From NCBI RefSeq assembly GCF_051859345.1, contig NZ_JBHYFV010000006.1, positions 1-64,000 of the forward strand: a stretch of 64,000 nucleotides of DNA, read 5' to 3'. The DNA is from Marivita sp051859345 (GTDB taxonomy: Bacteria > Pseudomonadota > Alphaproteobacteria > Rhodobacterales > Rhodobacteraceae). Shown here piece by piece: positions 1 through 7,512 of this stretch (the first letter of the stretch is position 1; the number at the start of each line of letters is the position of its first letter). A program made the translations under genes and the position numbers. The notes beneath the pieces were generated by a model. That model did not search any database, was not told the DNA's origin, and saw only the letters and a list, made by a program, of their open reading frames with translations.

Positions 1-9
1 GGCCATACG

Positions 10-38
10 AAAATAAAATTTCGTGCCGCGAAGCACGA
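10..38 (-). terminator. possible intrinsic terminator downstream of tRNA-Ser
   Basis: On the minus strand, arms TCGTGC and GCACGA (21-26 and 33-38) enclose a 6-nt loop and are followed by a run rich in T. It lies about 120 bp past the tRNA 3' end. The stem is only 6 bp, so the call is tentative. Confidence 0.35.
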
Positions 39-156
39 GATGCGGAGTAATGCCCATCCTTGGCGCTCCCACTGTAGCTGTGTTCTGTAGCAGGAGCCGG
101 ATTTGCCAGTTTCGCTCTTGGAAAACGATATATTGACCAGTGGGTTACAGGTCAAG

Positions 157-246
157 TGGCGGAGACGAAGGGATTCGAACCCTCGAGACCCTTCCGGGCC
201 TACTCCCTTAGCAGGGGAGCGCCTTCGACCACTCGGCCACGTCTCC
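157..246 (-). tRNA. tRNA-Ser (anticodon GCT)
   Basis: Read on the minus strand, the 7-bp acceptor stem GGAGACG/CGTCTCC is closed. A D-arm carries GGCCGAGTGG, the anticodon arm is CCCCTGCTAAGGG with GCT in the loop, a long variable arm typical of class II tRNAs follows, and the T-arm has GGTTCGAATCC. Discriminator G is followed by an encoded CCA (157-159). GCT reads AGC/AGT serine codons. The gene stands alone at the edge of the accessory block. Confidence 0.97.
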
Positions 247-352
247 GCCGACCCGTTTAGAGGGTAGTTCCCAGAGAAACAAGGCAGAAATTCCGCTCAT
301 CTTACTCAGGTCGTTTTTCAGGTTCATCGTCGAAATCGGCACCAGTCGGAAT

Positions 353-376
353 GAAGGAATTGGCAGCAATTCCTTC
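353..376 (-). terminator. hairpin 3' of the exported-protein operon; rest of 248-561 empty
   Basis: A perfect inverted repeat GAAGGAATTG / CAATTCCTTC with a 4-nt loop lies about 190 bp beyond the stop codon of the last gene of the minus-strand operon. There is no clear T run on either side, so it may be a 3'-end stabilising or Rho-assisted hairpin rather than a classical terminator. I see no gene in the remaining 248-561 sequence. Confidence 0.4.
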
Positions 377-561
377 GAAATCGTCATTGTCCTTGCACCT
401 CTCAGAAGGCATGGACCAGATCCCAGTCACACAGAAGACCGGACACTCTCCGACAGTGGAAAGAACCCGGCAATTCTTTCCATCCTTCGATCACAGCGAC
501 GGATCGATAACCCGCATTGGCGCCTCGTTCATTGATCACACCATGCCGTTTTGACCTACTT

Positions 562-1020
562 TCAGCTGCCCGGCAGGAGACCGAAGATCAATTCACCTCG
601 GCGATCAACTGCGGCATCTCCTCCAGCCGCCGCGGCCATGCTTTCCTTGTTCCCCTGCGAAATAGCCGAGACGACCTTGTCTGCTACACCACGTTCCGAC
701 AGCTTGCCCATAACAATTCGGACTCTCGCTTCGTCCAACGGAATACCCTCGATTTTCTTGTGTTCGTCGCGGGCCTTATGGCCTACCACCTTCACGCCGA
801 TGTTGTCGAATACACCGAGCACGGCGGCTGTCTGGTCAAAAACCAACTCGGAACCATCAACCGGGACCGCGCTATCCTTTTCGAAAAAGACGAACATGGC
901 AGTTGGAACATCCCTGGAGGCGACCTCACGCTCGAGCTTGGTCATCTGCGGGGCGCATCCCCCGAGCGCAGCTGCAAGCCCAAGGGATGCCCCAACTTTA
1001 CACAGGATCTTTTTCATCAT
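562..1020 (-). CDS. OmpA-like domain lipoprotein, last gene of exported-protein operon
   Basis: The 152-residue product starts with a lipoprotein signal peptide: basic MMKK, a hydrophobic stretch and lipobox LGGC at about residue 22. The rest fits a divergent OmpA C-terminal (peptidoglycan-binding) domain: FVFFEKDSA corresponds to the first beta strand, VKVVGH to the central strand, LDEARVRIV to the LSxxRA helix, and AAVDRRGEL to the A..NRR end motif. Such proteins are usually held in the outer membrane and grip peptidoglycan. The start overlaps the upstream stop as ATGA, so it is probably translationally coupled. I infer an anchoring role for the products of this operon; the exact partner is unknown. 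Confidence 0.75.
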   Translation of the reverse strand: MMKKILCKVGASLGLAAALGGCAPQMTKLEREVASRDVPTAMFVFFEKDSAVPVDGSELVFDQTAAVLGVFDNIGVKVVGHKARDEHKKIEGIPLDEARVRIVMGKLSERGVADKVVSAISQGNKESMAAAAGGDAAVDRRGELIFGLLPGS

Positions 1021-1739
1021 TTCGAGTTGGACCCACTGTTGCTTTCACTGAACGAGACGCTTTCAACTGATCCATCGGCAGCGAAAGTGCCCGACATGGA
1101 GGTGTGGCCGTTCTCCACCGAAAAGGAACCGGTCCCGTCCCGATTGGAAGACGAGGTGGCGGAGGTACTCACGCTGTTCGTTTGACTGGACGCCGAATGG
1201 CTATCACCCTCGGGGTCGGTTCGGCTGGACGCACTGACGCTGTTGTCTCCGGCCGAATTTGACGCAGACTGTTCTGTAGACTCGGCTGGCGCTGGCGCTG
1301 GGGGCGGCGACGGAAGTGTCACTGCGTCGTCTATAAGGCTCGCTTCAGCGAGCTCAACCCAAACAAAACAGTCCGGAAAATTCGTGACTGTCGCGGTTTC
1401 TGAACGTAGCCAACCGCAGGAGACCGGCACCCGCGACATCAAGGTTTCCTGTTCGTCCAGTTTTTCAGTGTCATATGTCTGCTGGTCGATGATGGGGCCG
1501 TGGTCCTCGCAGCCGGGAACCGCACTGGCGAGAGCGACATTCAGCACGCTACACTGAACAACACCCGGGGTAATCTTGTCCGGTGCAAAGCTGAGACTGT
1601 ATCCGGGCCGAGACTGTAGTTTGGATTGAACTCCGTCCACGCAGGCGGACAAAGTCATGGCGGCGAGAGTAGCCGTGCAGAGGGCGATATTCTTCAACGT
1701 GTGCTCCAATTCGGTTTTCTTTTTTGCGTCCCAAGTCAC
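1017..1739 (-). CDS. Ser/Thr-rich predicted lipoprotein
   Basis: A lipobox LSAC (Cys33 from the ATG) follows a hydrophobic segment. The ATG at 1739 gives ATGA overlap with the upstream gene, but a TTG at 1697 preceded by GGAG would give a cleaner 19-residue lipoprotein leader (MKNIALC...LSAC). After the Cys come about 110 residues with three further Cys, including the pairs VVQCS and PGCED, then a Pro/Ala linker (PSPPPAPAPAE). The last 90 residues are dominated by Ser, Asn, Thr and Gly. I recognise no family. Position between a secreted protein and an OmpA-like lipoprotein suggests a cell-surface component. Confidence 0.7.
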   Translation of the reverse strand: MTWDAKKKTELEHTLKNIALCTATLAAMTLSACVDGVQSKLQSRPGYSLSFAPDKITPGVVQCSVLNVALASAVPGCEDHGPIIDQQTYDTEKLDEQETLMSRVPVSCGWLRSETATVTNFPDCFVWVELAEASLIDDAVTLPSPPPAPAPAESTEQSASNSAGDNSVSASSRTDPEGDSHSASSQTNSVSTSATSSSNRDGTGSFSVENGHTSMSGTFAADGSVESVSFSESNSGSNSK

Positions 1740-2278
1740 TGTTCGCCGAAGAAACCGGAGTCCGTTTCGGGTCCGGGTGCTTTGGAAACATCAGGGTCGA
1801 AAGCGGATTCTCGGTGTATCGCAGCGGTCGACCGACTGGCGGCCCGATCGCCCGGCGAACCGGAAACATCCTGTGGCGAAACTGTTTCTGACGGGTCTGG
1901 AACAACGCCTACCGGGCTCCAACCAATGAAGTCCGGCGACGCCATGTACATAAGGCTGGCCTGGAAAGCTTGTGACTCGATGAAATCGTCCACGGCCTCA
2001 TCGACGCTTTTGGTCCAGTAAACTGCGAGGGTCCGGTTAAACTCGATCAGGTATTGAGGATCGGGCAGGATCATTGATTCGTAAGGCTCGATGTATTGTT
2101 CGACCACGCCGCCCGAACCGGCAAACTGAAGAACGCGCGCTTCAATCCGAGCCATGGCGGATTCGAAGCTTTCGACGAAAGGAGGGGATGAGGTCACAGG
2201 CCCCGCTACAGGATCTGCGGCAGCCGTAGCCACAAACCACACAACCGCAGAAACCGTGACCAGACATTGTCGCATCAT
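1736..2278 (-). CDS. exported protein of unknown function
   Basis: Start ATG at 2278 (or the next codon, ATG at 2275) overlaps the upstream stop as ATGA. A Sec signal peptide (MRQCLVTVSAVVWFVATAAA) precedes a mature chain of about 160 residues. The first half is predicted helical and mixed, with aromatic residues (YIEPYES, YLIEFNRTLAVYW). The last 60 residues are Pro/Ser/Asp rich and look disordered. No Cys in the mature part and no family recognised. It belongs to the five-gene run in which every product carries an export signal. Confidence 0.65.
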   Translation of the reverse strand: MMRQCLVTVSAVVWFVATAAADPVAGPVTSSPPFVESFESAMARIEARVLQFAGSGGVVEQYIEPYESMILPDPQYLIEFNRTLAVYWTKSVDEAVDDFIESQAFQASLMYMASPDFIGWSPVGVVPDPSETVSPQDVSGSPGDRAASRSTAAIHRESAFDPDVSKAPGPETDSGFFGEQ

Positions 2279-2988
2279 TGCACCTCGGGGCGGCATCCCT
2301 GCGCCTTGAGCAGGCGGACCATGGCGGCGGGCGCTCCGCGTGGGATGACCACGGTGCAGGTGCCGGAAAGCTTGCCGTTCGTTCTCGACGGGGCGGACCT
2401 TGTCGCAGAGGCTCGATCCTGACTGCGGTCGGCCGCCTTGGCGGGCTGTTGCTCCTGTGCATTCTCGCGGCGCTCTTTTGCGCTTTCGTAGCCCAGTGCG
2501 CGAAAAGCCTCACCGGCATACTTGTCCTGCATCATGATCTCGATGGCGGCTTTCTTCAGTGCGTTCGCCTCTTGTTCCGGCATGTGCTGTGCCGCGCCGA
2601 TCAAGGTCTGCACCCAGTTGCGCCGCTGGCAGGATTCGTCCTCCAAGGACTGGCCATAGCCAAGCGAAAACCCCGGGGCAGAGCCGGACATCGCATGACC
2701 CGGACCGACACAGGATCCGCCCCCGAACGCTCCGATCGACGGTGCCGGCGGCGTGTTGCGAGAGCTGCTGGAGAAGTCAAAGACGTTACCACCCGATTGC
2801 GAGTTGGCGTCATTATTGACTTCGTTCTGGCTATCGATGTCCACATTGGCATCCGCATTCGGGGAACCCACGGTCTGTGGCTGGTTTTCCTGCGCTTGCG
2901 CCATATGAACGGTCGACCCCGTGCCGAGGACGAGTGCGACAGCAATCATCCGGACCATGCGGGCAAGCGTAAAGGACATGAAAAGCAT
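2275..2988 (-). CDS. exported protein of unknown function with Cys pairs
   Basis: The 237-residue product has an N-terminal hydrophobic segment ending in AQA, consistent with Sec export. It then shows a low-complexity Asn/Asp/Gln/Ser stretch (about 35-75), a Gly-rich part with GGGSCVG, a helical region with QRRNWVQ and AALKKAAIEIMMQD-like character, and a basic, Gln/Ala/Ser-rich linker. The C-terminal 40 residues (KLSGTCTVVIPRG ... LLKAQGC) hold two Cys that could pair. I do not recognise the family. It follows the Gly/Ser-rich secreted gene after a 125-bp gap with a hairpin and precedes three coupled genes. Confidence 0.65.
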   Translation of the reverse strand: MLFMSFTLARMVRMIAVALVLGTGSTVHMAQAQENQPQTVGSPNADANVDIDSQNEVNNDANSQSGGNVFDFSSSSRNTPPAPSIGAFGGGSCVGPGHAMSGSAPGFSLGYGQSLEDESCQRRNWVQTLIGAAQHMPEQEANALKKAAIEIMMQDKYAGEAFRALGYESAKERRENAQEQQPAKAADRSQDRASATRSAPSRTNGKLSGTCTVVIPRGAPAAMVRLLKAQGCRPEVQ

Positions 2989-3017
2989 TTCTTTCTGTTG
3001 GTCGTCAGATCAGCGAT

Positions 3018-3043
3018 GAAGGCCGCCCTTGCAGGCGACCTTC
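3018..3043 (-). terminator. intercistronic hairpin
   Basis: Arms GAAGGCCGCC and GGCGACCTTC pair with one mismatch around a 6-nt loop, in the 125-bp gap after the first gene of the operon. There is no T run. Such hairpins after a first, structural gene often lower downstream expression or stabilise the upstream mRNA; that role here is inference. Confidence 0.4.
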
Positions 3044-3113
3044 TGACACCCGACCGGGTGGTTTTCCACGACGCGGCCGGGGCCATTGCCTGAAGCAGGT
3101 CCGACGAACCTTA

Positions 3114-4031
3114 TTAGTTGGCGCCGTCGGTGGTTGTGCCGAACTCGAAGTTACCAAAGGCGGACGAGCCACCGTTGAAGAAGCCACCGGTCTGAGCACT
3201 CAGAGCCACCGAACCGCCGCCGGCGTTGGCGATCGACAGGTCGATATCGTTGCCCAATTCGGAATCCATCCCGAATAAGACGCCGTCTTGCTGCAGGGTT
3301 GCGTTGAAGTTGCCTTGGTCGTCAATGCCGCTAAACGCTGCATAAGCTCTTTTGGTCGCATCATCTTGGCCCCCAAGGATAAGCGGATTGACGGTGACCC
3401 CGCCAGAGGTCGAATCCGACGTCAACGCACTGTAAGCGAAACCTTCATTGCTCTCGGACAGGGTGGTTCCGTTTGCTGCGGCAAAGCGGGTTTCCGCACC
3501 ATTCAACTGCAGGTTTGCACGCGTCGAAACGCTACCGATCATGGCCGCTTCACTTTCGACGTTGGACGAAGATGTGGCTGCGGTCGTCGAGGTTCCGTCG
3601 GACGTCGTGCTACCAAATTCGCCAGTGCCGAAAGCAGACCCGGAGAAGCCGGACGCACCTGTTGCCATACCTTCGGAAATAGCGGTGCCGGTCCCCACGA
3701 GAGACCCGTTCACAGTGACTGCACGGTCGAACGTGAACGTGCCAAGAACACCAGCATCGCTTACAGAGCCGGCTTGCCCGCCCTCGGGTGTCGTTTTTCC
3801 CGATGACGCATAGCCGGTGAAGCCATGCACAGAAGCGCTTTCCGCGACGCTCGCTGCGGCAGAGCCCACGCCGTTCACGCCAACGGTCGCACCAAACAGA
3901 AAGCCGGTGTCCTGCGGAGCCAGGAGTGCAACCCCTGCGGATGCCGACTGCGTGTTCGCCGAATCTTGGGCCATGGCGCCAGAAGCGGCCAAGCAGAGCG
4001 CCAATGCCGAAGTAACGTTTAGATATTTCAT
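3114..4031 (-). CDS. secreted Gly/Ser/Ala/Thr-rich low-complexity protein, first gene of the operon
   Basis: 305 residues with a clear Sec signal peptide (MKYLNVTSALALCLAASGAMAQ). The mature chain has no Cys, very few Lys/Arg, and is made of Gly, Ser, Ala, Thr, Asn and aromatic residues, with recurring short motifs such as GFSGSAFGTGEFG and the C-terminal GGSSAFGNFEFGTT. This composition is that of beta-rich surface structural proteins (curlin-like, Fap-like or adhesin-like), but I see no regular curlin repeat and no known signature. A GGAAG-type ribosome site sits upstream of the ATG. It opens the operon and is separated from the rest by a hairpin, as expected for a highly expressed structural subunit. 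The assignment as a structural protein is inference. Confidence 0.7.
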   Translation of the reverse strand: MKYLNVTSALALCLAASGAMAQDSANTQSASAGVALLAPQDTGFLFGATVGVNGVGSAAASVAESASVHGFTGYASSGKTTPEGGQAGSVSDAGVLGTFTFDRAVTVNGSLVGTGTAISEGMATGASGFSGSAFGTGEFGSTTSDGTSTTAATSSSNVESEAAMIGSVSTRANLQLNGAETRFAAANGTTLSESNEGFAYSALTSDSTSGGVTVNPLILGGQDDATKRAYAAFSGIDDQGNFNATLQQDGVLFGMDSELGNDIDLSIANAGGGSVALSAQTGGFFNGGSSAFGNFEFGTTTDGAN

Positions 4032-4572
4032 TTAGGTTCTTCCCATATTTACTTTATTACGAGACCGCGCGCAGCACGGTAATGGAGGTTCAATTCAACT
4101 CCAGTTTGCCATGCGTCACGACGACAGTAATGCAGGTAACACGCGCTCAGACCCTGATCGACAAATCTAAAGCCAATCTCACGCTATCTAAAGATGATGC
4201 TGATTACAGTTTGGCCAGCACACTGTATGCCGTTAATACCATTCTCAAACGCTTATGGTGTGTGCTGCATGAATAAAGTGAATTTTATATATCTGCAGCG
4301 GGAAAGCATGGCATTTAATCAAAAGATATGGTTGATCATACCAAAGCTTAGGAGCGATTATCGAAGCAACAGGTTATAACTATCGAGTACGGTTCGTCGA
4401 CAGGCCTCTTTTGCCAACCACTCACGAAACCTCGACAGCCTGGCATGACGTTTCGTTGGCCGCCGGTCCCCAACCCGGCCTCGTGCACTCGGCGCCAGAG
4501 CAACACGGCGAACCGTACAATTTTTGAAGCAAGACAGTTTTGACAAGCGCCCCAAATGGACACCCTTGCCTT
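4032..4572. other. AT-rich intergenic region, promoter region of the exported operon
   Basis: About 540 bp with lower GC than its surroundings between the exported-protein operon and the receiver-like genes. No convincing ORF with a ribosome site is visible. It should contain the promoter of the minus-strand operon at its left end. The 4380-4570 part is GC-rich and without recognisable content. Confidence 0.5.
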
Positions 4573-4854
4573 TTAATTGATTTTCTTGGCGCCAATACCG
4601 GCCAGCATCCAGCTGCGGAATACCGGCTTGCGCAAGGTCGCGTCAAAAATCGCACGGCGCTGATCCGAAGAATCATGATGCTTGACCGATTGCGACAGGA
4701 AAAGCACCGGAATGTCCGCGCAATCAAGGCGAAACGCCATCAACTCGTCCATGTAGGCGTCCAGATCATCGAACAGATCAAGATCGAATATGATGGAATC
4801 CGAATCGACAGGACCGCTTGAAGAAACGTATGCGGGCCACGGGCCACGGCACAC
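4573..4854 (-). CDS. short receiver-like protein, paralogous to the C-terminal half of its neighbour
   Basis: 93 codons from a GTG at 4854; the start is uncertain. The body (SIIFDLDLFDDLDAYMDEL, IPVLFLSQSV, DQRRAIFDATLRKPV) aligns well with residues 155-225 of the protein encoded just upstream (LVVNGDAFGDL, SVVLVSSKV, EDRKAICDATLRAPI). Both resemble the second half of a CheY-type receiver domain, with strands 3 and 4 and the usual KP position as RKP/RAP. The first half of a receiver is missing, so it may be a truncated duplicate or a stand-alone half-domain. It lies 20 bp after the 4875-5654 gene. Confidence 0.5.
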   Translation of the reverse strand: MCRGPWPAYVSSSGPVDSDSIIFDLDLFDDLDAYMDELMAFRLDCADIPVLFLSQSVKHHDSSDQRRAIFDATLRKPVFRSWMLAGIGAKKIN

Positions 4855-4874
4855 ATGCAGCTGGTTACAAGCGA

Positions 4875-5654
4875 TTAATGCCCTGTGCCGCGACGAAACA
4901 TCAGAACCTTTCCGCTTGTAAGCGGACCTTCCTTCTTCTGGTACGTCCGATCAACCTTGTTCTCGACAGTGGTATTGATCGCGACCTGCAGGCGGGCCAT
5001 GGTTATCGGAGCGCGCAATGTAGCATCGCATATCGCTTTTCGATCTTCGCTCAGATCGTCGTTTGCGACTTTGGATGAAACAAGTACAACCGACATGTGC
5101 GGTCGGATTTCGCGAAAACTCTTGAGCGCATCTACTGCACTGAACAAGTCTCCAAAGGCATCGCCATTCACCACCAGCATGGAAACTGTTTCGTGAATGG
5201 CTGCAATGTCCAAAATGTCCTGTATTCTGGCCGCGAACGCGTTCAGTGAAAATTCAGAGCCTTCCAGATAACCAATCATGGCATCACTATCAGACTCGTC
5301 GAAACCCATGATGCAGATGCGACCAGGTCCTGAATTGGGGGATACCCGGCGTTCCGCTTCTGACCATAGGCGCGATTCGAGTTCCGAGATATCCTGAAAT
5401 CTCGCACCGACCCGTCCAGAATTCGGATATTTGTCTTTCGCAACGCCACCAGCGACCAGGTCTTCAGGCGACAATTCATACCGCGGTCTGGATGTGGACA
5501 GATTCTGGATTTTCCTGCTTGTATCGCGAACACCTGCGAACAGGGAAACCACTCCGGCTTCCCAGAAACCGCCTCTTGTATCTTCAGCGCCAACCCGGCG
5601 CGTCCATTTCTTTGCGGCCACGGGAAAAGCGTCGTCAAAAATCAGAAAATCCAC
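4875..5654 (-). CDS. divergent receiver-like protein
   Basis: 259 residues from a GTG at 5654 with a good GGGGAGG site 8 nt upstream. The N-terminal half (about 1-110) has no recognised domain. From about residue 110 the pattern RICIMGFDESD ... MLVVNGDAFGDL ... VVLVSSKV ... ATLRAPI follows the strand order of a CheY receiver, with Asp/Gly in place of the canonical phospho-Asp neighbourhood, so phosphorylation is doubtful. The start overlaps the end of the small membrane gene by 13 bp. It sits between an exported-protein operon and a LuxR-type response regulator, which suggests a signalling role; this is inference. Confidence 0.55.
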   Translation of the reverse strand: MDFLIFDDAFPVAAKKWTRRVGAEDTRGGFWEAGVVSLFAGVRDTSRKIQNLSTSRPRYELSPEDLVAGGVAKDKYPNSGRVGARFQDISELESRLWSEAERRVSPNSGPGRICIMGFDESDSDAMIGYLEGSEFSLNAFAARIQDILDIAAIHETVSMLVVNGDAFGDLFSAVDALKSFREIRPHMSVVLVSSKVANDDLSEDRKAICDATLRAPITMARLQVAINTTVENKVDRTYQKKEGPLTSGKVLMFRRGTGH

Positions 5655-5824
5655 GTCAGCAGCCTCCCCAGTAGGTAAATCCAGAAAAGGAGACCAAGTA
5701 GTGCAAGAACCGCGAATAAAGATAAGACAAGAAGCGACGGATAACTTTCCAGATCGCTTTCGTACTTCTTCGGAATTTGCTCAAACTCCGAAAAACCCTT
5801 TATCTTGGAATTATAGGGATTCAT
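5642..5824 (-). CDS. small single-pass membrane protein
   Basis: 60 residues from ATG 5824, preceded by TGGAGG at 5 nt spacing. The first 27 residues are polar (MNPYNSKIKGFSEF...), followed by one long hydrophobic segment (about 30-58: LLVLSLFAVLALLGLLFWIY). No family recognised. Its end overlaps the start of the receiver-like gene, so the two are probably cotranslated and may form a membrane-tethered pair. Confidence 0.55.
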   Translation of the reverse strand: MNPYNSKIKGFSEFEQIPKKYESDLESYPSLLVLSLFAVLALLGLLFWIYLLGRLLTWIF

Positions 5825-6011
5825 GACGCCTCCAAATTCAAGACGACATTAACCATGTTTGCGTTGCGGAAGAATTGTATCTTTTGATTTCTGGAGTGCG
5901 AATTAGTTGTCGAGCGTGATCTCGACGGTCTTTATCAGGTCAACCGCGTACCTCGTCATGCACCTGGGGCCGCTCTTCAAAAATGCCGCCGTGACCACAT
6001 GGTCTGACCGC

Positions 6012-6686
6012 TCAGATGATCTGGGTTTGCTTTGCAATCATAGCCGCTTGCGTGCGGTTCTTGGCGCCCAGCTTGGTGCATATGGAACGCATGTGCATCT
6101 TGACCGTCACTTCAGAGATCGACAAGTCATGGGCGATCTCCTTGTTGGACTGACCTGTCGAGGCACCGTACAACACCTTGAGTTCGCGCTCATTCAGCTT
6201 TAATGACACGTCGCTCGCCGGCTCTCGCTTGGCACGACTTTCCTGGGTGGTCTCGAAGAAACTGTAGGGAACGAACCGTTCTCCGGAAGCAACCAGACGC
6301 AGGGCGTTTTCCAGGGACTTGAGCGAAACTGATTTCGGGATGAAGCCCCGCGCCCCTTCCTCAAGCGCCCGCATCACAACCACAGGCGAGACAGAACCGG
6401 AAAAAAGGACAACCGAGCCGCCGGCATTCTCGGCAACGATCGATTTGATCGTCGACAAACCGTCCATGCCCGGCATGTTCAGATCAAGGAGCACGACATC
6501 GAAAGGTCCATCCGCCCTGATCCGCTCGCAGGCGGAGGCGAAACTGTTGGCCAGATGCACATCAAAGCCGCAATTTTCCAAAGGACGTACCATCGCATCA
6601 AGCAACAACTGATGATCATCCGCGATGAGAACATTTATGGAACCGGCTTCGGCCGTGGCTGTCGCGGCTTTAGTGTCTGTCGGCAT
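6012..6686 (-). CDS. LuxR/FixJ-type DNA-binding response regulator
   Basis: 224 residues from ATG 6686 (a longer in-frame start at 6782 is unlikely). Receiver domain about 17-135: acidic pair Asp23-Asp24, phosphoacceptor Asp68 in VVLLDLNMPGMDG, FSGS as the conserved Ser/Thr strand, Lys in FIPKS. The LuxR/GerE HTH is at the C terminus with LNERELKVL, GQSNKEIAHDLSISEVTVKMH and CTKLGAKNRTQA. It is transcribed away from the histidine kinase operon, the usual layout of a cognate pair. It probably controls the neighbouring exported-protein operon; that link is inferred from position only. Confidence 0.9.
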   Translation of the reverse strand: MPTDTKAATATAEAGSINVLIADDHQLLLDAMVRPLENCGFDVHLANSFASACERIRADGPFDVVLLDLNMPGMDGLSTIKSIVAENAGGSVVLFSGSVSPVVVMRALEEGARGFIPKSVSLKSLENALRLVASGERFVPYSFFETTQESRAKREPASDVSLKLNERELKVLYGASTGQSNKEIAHDLSISEVTVKMHMRSICTKLGAKNRTQAAMIAKQTQII

Positions 6687-6969
6687 TGATTTTTTTCTCG
6701 ATCTGTGTGCTGGCTGTTGGCACCTCTCGTTTGAGATGCACTTATTCTGGTGGGGGGAAAAATCTTCAAAGAAGATCGACACTCGTCTCTTGTAACACTG
6801 GCTATCTATACTTTACGTCGGCCCGGGGAAGGCTGGCGCAACGCATGCGCACGACTTCTCTCAAATGAGCCAGTTTGCTATCTTAAGATAGCTTGAATTG
6901 GATCAAAGGTTGGAAAATTATCGGCCAAGAAAAACAACCTTTAGCCGAGCAAGGCAGAAGCCACCTGAT

Positions 6970-7512
6970 ATGACTGAACACAGAAAAAACAGACCGCCTT
7001 GGACAACTATCATCGCCTGCCTTCTTCTCGTGAGTGCGTTTACAATACTTGCTCAGGTTGCATCGGCAAAAAACGACGTGTCGTCACGGGAACACGTCCT
7101 TCTCCAAGTCAGTCCCACCTATAAACCTGGGGCAGATAGCCTGTCGGTCAACTTCGACCGCAGTCGGCTGGACGACTTGCCACAGCACGAGTTTACAACG
7201 TCGACCATATGGACGGTCGGAGACCTTTCGTTTTCGGGGCCCTCGCTCCTTGACATATTGGCCGCAGCCGATGTCAGCGGCAGCACGGTGCATCTTGTCG
7301 CGGCGAACGGATACGAAGTCAGAATGGCTTGGGAAGAGATCGAAGAAACGGTTCCCATTGTTGCCACGAAAATTGATGGCGCACCTTTCTCCGTCCGCGA
7401 AAAAGGTCCGCTCTGGGTTATCTTTCCCTATGATCTGGATGCGAGCTACCGGACCGAAGCGGTTTATGCCTTGAGTATCTGGCAGCTCACAGACGTGCGT
7501 GTTTCCAAGTGA
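6970..7512 (+). CDS. exported molybdopterin-oxidoreductase-fold protein without a Mo-ligating Cys
   Basis: Start chosen at ATG 6970, which places a basic N region (TEHRKNRPP) directly before a hydrophobic segment ending in ASA. The mature 150 residues resemble the sulfite-oxidase-type Moco-binding fold in short exported proteins: LSFSGPSLLDILAAA, VHLVAANGYEVRMAWEEI, GPLWVIFPYD and the closing WQLTDVRV. The mature chain has no Cys, so it cannot ligate molybdenum in the usual way. It overlaps the histidine kinase gene as GTGA, so I infer a periplasmic sensing or accessory role for that kinase. Confidence 0.7.
   Translation: MTEHRKNRPPWTTIIACLLLVSAFTILAQVASAKNDVSSREHVLLQVSPTYKPGADSLSVNFDRSRLDDLPQHEFTTSTIWTVGDLSFSGPSLLDILAAADVSGSTVHLVAANGYEVRMAWEEIEETVPIVATKIDGAPFSVREKGPLWVIFPYDLDASYRTEAVYALSIWQLTDVRVSK

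Noticed and set aside
157..246. tRNA-Ser as the attachment site of an integrative element
   Set aside because: No integrase, no duplicate of the tRNA 3' end, and the accessory block is on the 5' side of the tRNA.
517..1185. 222-codon plus-strand frame over the lipoprotein genes
   Set aside because: Minus strand has lipoboxes, OmpA-like motifs and coupled starts; the plus frame has none.
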